This document shows positions 13,414 through 19,225 of a DNA stretch of 19,225 nt, piece by piece; position 1 is the first letter of the stretch, and each line of letters begins with the position of its first letter. Location: contig DBQO01000045.1 in assembly GCA_002305275.1 (NCBI GenBank), forward strand, positions 3,263 to 22,487, given 5' to 3'. A model generated the notes under the pieces. That model saw only the letters and a list, made by a program, of their open reading frames with translations, was not told the DNA's origin and ran no database searches. Position numbers and translations under genes: made by a program. Source of the stretch: Bacteroidales bacterium UBA1392 (GTDB taxonomy: Bacteria; Bacteroidota; Bacteroidia; Bacteroidales; UBA932).

Positions 13414-16035
13414 ATGACATCTAACGAAACACGTCGTACCTTCCTCGATTTTTTCGCTTCAAAAGGCCATACCGTGGTACCTTCAGCACCTATGGTAGTC
13501 AAAAATGACCCTACGCTCATGTTTACCAATGCGGGCATGAATCAGTTCAAAGACTGGTTTCTCGGTAACACCCCCGTAAAACATCCCAGAGTGGCGAATA
13601 CGCAAAAATGTCTCAGGGTAAGCGGCAAGCACAATGACCTCGAGGAGGTCGGCCACGACACCTATCACCATACGATGTTTGAGATGCTCGGCAACTGGAG
13701 TTTCGGTGACTATTTCAAAAAAGATGCCATAAACTGGGCTTGGGAACTTCTGACTGAAGTTTACAAAATCGATAAGGACCGACTATATGCCACAATATTT
13801 GAGGGTTATGCACCGGAAGGCCTCGAAATGGACAAAGAGGCGCGTGATTTATGGCTCAAGTTCCTGCCGGAAGAGAGAGTTATTCTCGGCAACAAAAAGG
13901 ATAATTTCTGGGAAATGGGTGATACCGGTCCCTGCGGCCCTTGCAGCGAGATCCACATAGACCTCCGCAGCGATGAGGAGAGGGCAAAAATCCCCGGCAG
14001 AGAAATGGTAAACCGGGGACATCATCTGGTAATAGAGGTATGGAATCTCGTCTTCATACAGTACAACCGCAAATCCAACGGCTCTCTGGAACCTCTCGCA
14101 GCCAAACACGTAGATACGGGAATGGGGCTTGAGCGCCTCTGTATGGTATTACAGAACAAACAGAGTAACTACGATACCGATGTATTCACCTCCATGATTG
14201 AGGCCATATCGAGGGTCAGCGGGGTAAAATATGAGAGCGACAGTGAAGTGGGAGTAGCAATGAGGGTTATCGCAGACCACATCAGGGCCATCTGTTTCTC
14301 TATTGCTGACGGACAGTTGCCCTCCAATGTCAAGGCAGGCTATGTTATAAGGCGTATCCTTCGCCGTGCCGTCAGATACGGATACACATTCCTCGGCATG
14401 CACGAGCCATTTCTATGCAAACTCGTACCCCAACTTGTAAGTGACATGGGTGAAGCCTTCCCCGAACTGGTAAAGCAGCAAGATCTGATCGTAAATGTGA
14501 TACGAGAGGAAGAAGATGCATTTTTACGCACCCTTGACAAGGGCATTCGCCTTATGGATTCCATACTGGAAAAATCTGCGGAGAGCAAACAGATTTCCGG
14601 AGTTGACGCTTTTACTCTCTATGATACATTTGGATTTCCAATTGACCTGAGTGAACTTATTGCCAGAGAGAAGGGCTACACAATAGATATGAAGGGCTTC
14701 GAAATCGAACTTGGCAAACAGAAGGAGCGTGCGAGAAATGCTACTGCCATCGAAGAGGGTGACTGGTATGAGATTGCCCCCTTCACTTCGACCGGGTTTG
14801 TAGGTTACGACACCCTCGAGGCAGAAGTACACATTATGAAATACCGTACCGTCAAAGCCAAAAACAAAGAGATGTTCCAGTTGGTATTTGACAAAACCCC
14901 TTTCTATGCAGAAAGCGGAGGACAGGTGGGCGACAGCGGTACAATTGAGTCGGCGAGCGGTGAACTTATCACCATTTTGCATACCATCAAAGAGAATGAG
15001 CTCCCCATACATATCGCAGATAGGATTCCCCAAAACATCGGGGAGAGTTTTATTGCAAGAGTGAGTGAAGAACGCAGAATTGAAACGGCAAACAATCACA
15101 CAGCTACCCATTTGCTGCATCACGCTCTGCGACACGTACTGGGCAACCATATCGAACAAAAGGGCTCTTCAGTCAGCGCAACTTCATTCCGTTTTGACTT
15201 TTCTCACTACGAGAAAGTCTCCCGAGAGCATCTGAGAGAGGTGGAAAAACTCGTCAATAGCCTTATCCGTAAAAATATCGCGAGAGAGGAGTTCAGAAAC
15301 ATAAGGGTTGAAAAGGCACATGAAATGGGCGCTATAGCACTTTTCGGAGAAAAATATGGGGATGAGGTACGCGTGATAAGGTTTGGGGACTCTACTGAAC
15401 TTTGCGGCGGCACCCATGCTCCCTCTACCGGCTCCCTTGGCTATTTCAGGATACTGAGCGAAACAGCCATTGCTGCGGGAGTCAGGAGAATCGAGGCTAC
15501 GACCGGCAAGCATGCCGAGGCGACGGTATATGAGATGGATGATAATCTTATCGCACTGGGAGCGCTCTTCAATAACAATCCCAACCTGCTCGGTTCAGTT
15601 ACAAAACTTATCTCAGATAACGAGACTTATAAAAAGGAGTTGGAAGAGGTGGAGAAAGAGCGTGCCATAGCACTTAAGAAGAGACTTATCGAAGAGAGCA
15701 AGGTAGTCGATGGCATACGTCTGATAACCCTCAGAGGTGGTAGCTTCAATCAGGATATGGTCAGAGAAGTGGCATTTATGCTCCATAAGGAACTAACCTC
15801 GGCAGTATTCATCGCTGCAATACCCTCAAGTGACGGCAAGGCCAATCTTACATTGATGTACACCGATGATCTTGTGAAAAAGGGAGCCAATGCCTCAAAC
15901 GACATCAAGATAGCTGCAAAACTGATCCAGGGGGGCGGAGGCGGACAAAACTTCCTTGCAACAGCCGGTGGCAAGAATGTTGAGGGGCTTGATGAGGCAG
16001 CAGATAAATTGGAGGAGATTGCACTCAGCAGATAA
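13414..16035 (+). CDS. alaS: Alanine--tRNA ligase
   Basis: Cytoplasmic class II aminoacyl-tRNA synthetase that charges tRNA-Ala. The 873-residue protein matches the E. coli length (876). The N-terminal catalytic domain begins TSNETRRTFLDFFASKGHTV and includes TLMFTNAGMNQFKDWFLG and TGPCGPCSEIH. The editing domain has HTATHLLHHALRHVLG (from about residue 560) and CGGTHAPSTG (from about 663), which supply zinc-binding His and Cys residues. The C-terminal C-Ala domain ends with the glycine-rich GGGGGQNFLATAGG. It heads a plus-strand operon; its stop overlaps the next start as TAATG. A TTATTAACA repeat lies in its leader. Complete and ordinary. Confidence 0.98.
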   Translation: MTSNETRRTFLDFFASKGHTVVPSAPMVVKNDPTLMFTNAGMNQFKDWFLGNTPVKHPRVANTQKCLRVSGKHNDLEEVGHDTYHHTMFEMLGNWSFGDYFKKDAINWAWELLTEVYKIDKDRLYATIFEGYAPEGLEMDKEARDLWLKFLPEERVILGNKKDNFWEMGDTGPCGPCSEIHIDLRSDEERAKIPGREMVNRGHHLVIEVWNLVFIQYNRKSNGSLEPLAAKHVDTGMGLERLCMVLQNKQSNYDTDVFTSMIEAISRVSGVKYESDSEVGVAMRVIADHIRAICFSIADGQLPSNVKAGYVIRRILRRAVRYGYTFLGMHEPFLCKLVPQLVSDMGEAFPELVKQQDLIVNVIREEEDAFLRTLDKGIRLMDSILEKSAESKQISGVDAFTLYDTFGFPIDLSELIAREKGYTIDMKGFEIELGKQKERARNATAIEEGDWYEIAPFTSTGFVGYDTLEAEVHIMKYRTVKAKNKEMFQLVFDKTPFYAESGGQVGDSGTIESASGELITILHTIKENELPIHIADRIPQNIGESFIARVSEERRIETANNHTATHLLHHALRHVLGNHIEQKGSSVSATSFRFDFSHYEKVSREHLREVEKLVNSLIRKNIAREEFRNIRVEKAHEMGAIALFGEKYGDEVRVIRFGDSTELCGGTHAPSTGSLGYFRILSETAIAAGVRRIEATTGKHAEATVYEMDDNLIALGALFNNNPNLLGSVTKLISDNETYKKELEEVEKERAIALKKRLIEESKVVDGIRLITLRGGSFNQDMVREVAFMLHKELTSAVFIAAIPSSDGKANLTLMYTDDLVKKGANASNDIKIAAKLIQGGGGGQNFLATAGGKNVEGLDEAADKLEEIALSR

Positions 16036-18467
16036 TGAAAATAATTGACCGGTTCCTAATAAAGAGGTTTATAGGCCCCTTTTTCCTTACCTTTTTCATC
16101 GTGATATTCGTACTCTCGATGCAGTTCCTATGGCTCTATATAGATGAACTGGTAGGCAAGGGACTTGGAATCGGTGTGATTTTGGAATTTCTGGGCTGGG
16201 CATCGGCTACGCTGATTCCGATGGCGCTACCTTTAGCCACCCTACTGGCCTCCATTATGTCACTCGGAGGTATGGGAGAGCATAACGAATTGCTCGCAAT
16301 GAAGGCCGCGGGTATCTCTCTCGGTAGAATATTGATGCCTGTGATGGTGCTTTCGGGATTGATATCCATCGGGGCATTTTTTGCTGCCAACGACCTTGTC
16401 CCCGTCTCGTACAACAAGATTTACACTCTTCGCAACGATATCCTCCATACAAAAGATGAGATTAAAATACCCAAAGGAATCTTCTACGACGGTATAGACA
16501 ACTATATACTCCGCATCGAGGAGCGCAACGACGAGACCGGAATGATGTATGACATCATAATATATGATCATACACTCCATGACGGCAACAACAACATAAC
16601 TATTGCCGATTCCGGCAAAATGGTTGTCACTTCCGACAAACAACATCTGATATTTGACCTCTATAACGGTATGTCATATAAGGAAGAGAATAAGATGACC
16701 TATAGAGATACCTCCATAACCCTCAGTAAGCTTCAATTTGAAGAGCAACAATTGATTGTCGCTTTGGAAGATTATACCTTCACAAGATCCACGGACGACC
16801 GTTTCAGCGATGAAGTGATGTCTAAAGATCTGAAGCAGCTCAGGTATGATTGGGATTCGATTTCGGTGGTCTTTGCCGAATTGCAGGAAACGCAGCAAAA
16901 TAGATTTTTGTCAGGGTCGGGAATGAATTATCTCCATCAGCTGGATACCACAATAAAAAGGAATTTCGCAGGATGGCTGGATATTGATTCTCTTTACGCG
17001 TGGATTGCTGCCAATGACCCCGTCCAAAAGGAGAAGGAGGCTTGTCGTCAGGCGATGGACAGACTTACCCTCGCTATGGATCTGGTGGGCAATTTTTCCA
17101 GGGAGAACTACCGCTATGTAGATCCGCTCAAGAGGATTGACATAGAGAGTTACCGCAAATTTACCCTATCTCTCGCCTGCTTGCTGTTTTTCTTCATCGG
17201 AGCGCCGCTCGGAGCTATTATTCGTAAGGGAGGCCTTGGTACTCCCGTCATTATTTCGATATTCTTCTATCTGGTATACTATATCATTGATATTTCGGGT
17301 AAAAAACTTGCGAAAGATGGAGCGATGACGCCATTTGCAGGTACTATCATTTCAGCTGTGGTATTGTTGCCGATAGGCATTTTTCTTACCAGGCACGCAA
17401 TCAGGGATTCCAGCCTCTTCAATATAGATTCTTACAAGGTATTTTTCAAGAATATATGGGATTATATAGTCAAGATTTACCACAAGGTACGCAATTTCTT
17501 CCGCAAGGATAGGGGTCGCATCCGCATCGTCTATATGGGTACTCCCGAATTTGCGGTAGCACCGCTTGAGAGTCTTCTCGCAGAGGGGTTTGATGTAGTG
17601 GCAGTAGTTACTGCTCCCGATAAGCAGAGCGGGCGCGGACTCAAAATCAATGAAAGCGCCGTCAAAAAGTGTGCATTGGAGTATAATTTACCGGTACTCC
17701 AACCGGAGAGGCTCAAGGACCCCGAATTCCTGGAGCAGCTCGCCTCCTTCAAGGCCAATCTCTTTGTAGTAGTGGCCTTCCGAATGCTGCCTGTAGAGGT
17801 CTGGTCGATGCCTTCTCTGGGCACTTTCAACCTGCACGCCTCCCTCCTGCCGCAATACCGCGGTGCGGCTCCCATCAACTGGGCGCTGATCAACGGAGAA
17901 CGCATCACCGGAGTGACAACTTTCTTTATAAATGAGGAGATTGACACCGGCAAAATACTCTTTCAGGAGAGCTACTCTATCGAGGAATATGATAATGCCG
18001 GTACCCTGCACGACAAACTTATGGAGATGGGAGCCGCTCTGGTAGTGAAGACAGCAAGCGCCATCAGGGACCGCACCGTACGTCCGGTGGCGCAGGATAC
18101 CCAATACATGGCACTCAGACCCGCACCCAAACTCAGCCGGGGACTTGCGCGCATCGACTGGAGCAGGGATGCCCGCGATATTGTAAACCTCATCCGAGGA
18201 CTCAGCCCCTACCCCTGCGCTCATACGACCTTTGTTTTTGAGGAGCAGCAGCTAGGAGTCAAGATATTCGAGGCCTTTGTGAGGGAGAAGGATCAGGAGA
18301 ATGAGGATTGGGGAACTATCACCTCCGATGGCAGCAGCTGGCTCGAGATTAAGTGCGGCACCGGATCGGTGCGTATTTTAAATCTTCAGATTGCCGGCAA
18401 AAGGCGGCTCGACGTAGGAGAGTTTCTTAAAGGATTCCGTGAACCGGAAAAATATAGGGCAAAATAA
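16035..18467 (+). CDS. LptF/LptG permease fused to methionyl-tRNA formyltransferase
   Basis: A single 810-residue frame with two normally separate proteins. Residues 1 to about 455 are an LptF/LptG (YjgP/YjgQ) permease, a subunit of the ABC system that extracts LPS from the inner membrane: three N-terminal helices (about 12-34, 45-80, 98-120), a periplasmic region, and three C-terminal helices (about 373-395, 402-420, 434-454). A basic linker of about 40 residues (including KIYHKVRNFFRKDRGR) leads to a full Fmt from about residue 495: VYMGTPEF, FVVVAFRMLP, catalytic Asn599 and His601 in FNLHASLLPQYRGAAPINW, and Asp637 in EEIDTGKI. The His-Asp spacing (36) equals that of E. coli Fmt (His108, Asp144). 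No ATG, GTG or TTG lies in frame between the linker and beta-1 of Fmt. The start overlaps the alaS stop. Permease type (LptF or LptG) is not decided. Confidence 0.9.
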   Translation: MKIIDRFLIKRFIGPFFLTFFIVIFVLSMQFLWLYIDELVGKGLGIGVILEFLGWASATLIPMALPLATLLASIMSLGGMGEHNELLAMKAAGISLGRILMPVMVLSGLISIGAFFAANDLVPVSYNKIYTLRNDILHTKDEIKIPKGIFYDGIDNYILRIEERNDETGMMYDIIIYDHTLHDGNNNITIADSGKMVVTSDKQHLIFDLYNGMSYKEENKMTYRDTSITLSKLQFEEQQLIVALEDYTFTRSTDDRFSDEVMSKDLKQLRYDWDSISVVFAELQETQQNRFLSGSGMNYLHQLDTTIKRNFAGWLDIDSLYAWIAANDPVQKEKEACRQAMDRLTLAMDLVGNFSRENYRYVDPLKRIDIESYRKFTLSLACLLFFFIGAPLGAIIRKGGLGTPVIISIFFYLVYYIIDISGKKLAKDGAMTPFAGTIISAVVLLPIGIFLTRHAIRDSSLFNIDSYKVFFKNIWDYIVKIYHKVRNFFRKDRGRIRIVYMGTPEFAVAPLESLLAEGFDVVAVVTAPDKQSGRGLKINESAVKKCALEYNLPVLQPERLKDPEFLEQLASFKANLFVVVAFRMLPVEVWSMPSLGTFNLHASLLPQYRGAAPINWALINGERITGVTTFFINEEIDTGKILFQESYSIEEYDNAGTLHDKLMEMGAALVVKTASAIRDRTVRPVAQDTQYMALRPAPKLSRGLARIDWSRDARDIVNLIRGLSPYPCAHTTFVFEEQQLGVKIFEAFVREKDQENEDWGTITSDGSSWLEIKCGTGSVRILNLQIAGKRRLDVGEFLKGFREPEKYRAK

Positions 18468-18476
18468 TCGTTAGCT

Positions 18477-19103
18477 ATGGAGAAAAGAGTTGTAATACTT
18501 GCAGACGGTTCCTATCCCTCTTCTGAGAAGACTCTGAAAATACTCCGCACTGCGGAAGTCCTCATCTGCTGCGATGGTGCCGCAGAAAAGGCCATCTCGA
18601 GGGGAGTAATTCCGGATTTCATCGCCGGTGATATGGATTCGATGCCAATAGAATTGCAGAGAGAATACTCCGACATCATCAGAAAATCGGATTGCCAAGA
18701 TACCAACGACCTCACCAAGGCTGTAGAACTGGCAAAGAGCTTCAATCCCTCACAGGTGACCATTCTCGGGGCTACCGGCCGAAGGGAGGATCATACCCTG
18801 GGCAATATTTCGCTACTCGCTGAATATGCACAAGAGTGCACTTTTCCGATGGATATGGTCACAGACCACGGAAGATTCTTTACGATCAAGGATAGCTCCG
18901 TTTTCAACGCGGTTCCCGGTACTGCCATTTCATTTTTTACCTTCGACCAAAGTCTGAGAATCAAATCGACGGGGCTCGAATACCCCCTCGATGAAGTAAT
19001 CTTCGATTCCCTCTGGAAAGCCTCTCTCAACATCGTATCGGAGAGCAAAGTATCGCTCGAATTTTCCCATCCCGCCATTGTTCTGATTTTTGAAACGGAG
19101 TAG
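18477..19103 (+). CDS. thiN: Thiamine pyrophosphokinase
   Basis: Transfers pyrophosphate from ATP to thiamine, giving the cofactor TPP. The 208-residue protein shows the family motifs in order: CCDGAAEKAISRG and IPDFIAGDMDSM (N-terminal catalytic domain), SDCQDTNDLTKAVELA, GATGRREDHTLGN, and a C-terminal beta-rich thiamine-binding domain (FFTFDQSLRIKSTGLEYPLD). Acidic residues in GDMDS and DTNDLTKA are those expected to hold Mg-ATP. Normal length, with no truncation. It starts 9 nt after the permease-Fmt gene, so it is the third gene of the alaS operon. No TPP riboswitch is visible, as expected for an internal gene. No clear terminator follows. Confidence 0.95.
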   Translation: MEKRVVILADGSYPSSEKTLKILRTAEVLICCDGAAEKAISRGVIPDFIAGDMDSMPIELQREYSDIIRKSDCQDTNDLTKAVELAKSFNPSQVTILGATGRREDHTLGNISLLAEYAQECTFPMDMVTDHGRFFTIKDSSVFNAVPGTAISFFTFDQSLRIKSTGLEYPLDEVIFDSLWKASLNIVSESKVSLEFSHPAIVLIFETE

Positions 19104-19124
19104 CTAACCCTTAGGGTCTTCAAA

Positions 19125-19132
19125 TAATTTTG
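19125..19132 (+). promoter_or_regulatory. -7 box candidate for the gene at the right edge
   Basis: TAATTTTG matches the Bacteroidota -7 consensus and is identical to the alaS box. It lies 48 or 61 nt before the two possible start codons at the right edge. The 10-mer ATTAACTTTA at 19151-19160 also occurs in the rpsP leader (544-553, minus strand). No good -33 TTG is seen. Confidence 0.4.
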
Positions 19133-19192
19133 CGGGAATAAAAATTAATAATTAACTTTATACCGATATAACACCCTTAATGTCAAATAGCT

Positions 19193-19225
19193 ATGAAAAG
19201 GATCAATTATTACGGACAGTTACGA
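19193..19225 (+). CDS. Start of an unidentified gene, runs off the window
   Basis: Two frames open to the edge: ATG at 19180 (MSNSYEKDQLLRTVT) and ATG at 19193 (MKRINYYGQLR). I slightly prefer the second because its context AGCTATGAAAAG resembles that of thiN (AGCTATGGAGAAAAG) and because it puts more of the AT-rich leader upstream. With 11-15 residues neither can be identified. The preceding gap 19104-19179 holds a promoter candidate and no clear terminator. Confidence 0.35.
   Translation, partial: MKRINYYGQLR

Noticed and set aside
14524..15159. 211-residue frame on the minus strand inside alaS
   Set aside because: It lies wholly antisense to a well-conserved gene, has no recognisable family features, and reflects codon bias of alaS.
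17535..18467. Separate fmt gene starting at the internal ATG
   Set aside because: It would lack the first beta strand of the Rossmann fold, the nearest GGGG is about 19 nt upstream, and the permease frame runs through without a stop.
19105..19115. ACCCTTAGGGT palindrome after thiN as a terminator
   Set aside because: The arms are only 5 bp with a 1-nt centre, too tight for a hairpin, and no clean T-tract follows.
1..19225. Defence system, CRISPR array, mobile element, tRNA or riboswitch
   Set aside because: Intergenic space is nearly all short, and no repeat array, transposase, integrase, cloverleaf or conserved riboswitch core was recognised by eye.

Overview
The window looks like a chromosomal housekeeping segment of an anaerobic member of the Bacteroidota, most likely the order Bacteroidales. 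Supporting signs are a RseC-RnfB-C-D-G-E-A cluster, a ribosomal protein S16 with a long charged C-terminal tail, a Nif3 / C4 zinc-ribbon gene pair, a MerR / M23 peptidase / alaS neighbourhood, AT-rich leaders, mostly weak Shine-Dalgarno sequences, and several TAnnTTTG boxes of the Bacteroidota sigma type. Family placement is inference; no rRNA or other decisive marker is present. I see no insertion sequence, phage gene, tRNA, rRNA or CRISPR array.

Layout. Positions 1-530 hold rpsP (minus strand, 3' end outside the window). Positions 593-1176 hold a small TM2-domain membrane protein gene with its own promoter candidates and two hairpins behind it. From 13302 down to 1347, fifteen genes run on the minus strand with no gap above 15 nt: two M23 envelope peptidases, a MerR-type regulator, a Nif3-like metal protein, a coiled-coil C4 zinc-ribbon protein, replicative helicase DnaB, a DUF3108 exported protein, RseC, the complete six-subunit Rnf complex (B, C, D, G, E, A) and a short TPR protein, closed by a hairpin-plus-U terminator at 1231-1279. 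On the plus strand from 13414, alaS, an 810-residue LptF/LptG permease-Fmt fusion and thiamine pyrophosphokinase form a second tight operon. A new gene appears to begin in the last 46 bases.

Functionally, the Rnf genes encode a membrane ferredoxin:NAD+ oxidoreductase that couples electron transfer to ion pumping. Both covalent-FMN sites (RnfD Thr160, RnfG Thr162) and the two Cys25 residues expected to help hold the intramembrane iron-sulfur cluster (RnfA, RnfE) can be seen. The matching flavin transferase ApbE is not in the window. The M23 pair serves the cell wall; alaS and fmt serve translation; thiN makes the cofactor TPP.

The most unusual item is the in-frame fusion of a lipopolysaccharide-transport permease to methionyl-tRNA formyltransferase, with no start codon from which an intact Fmt could be made separately. 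I found no convincing entirely new system.
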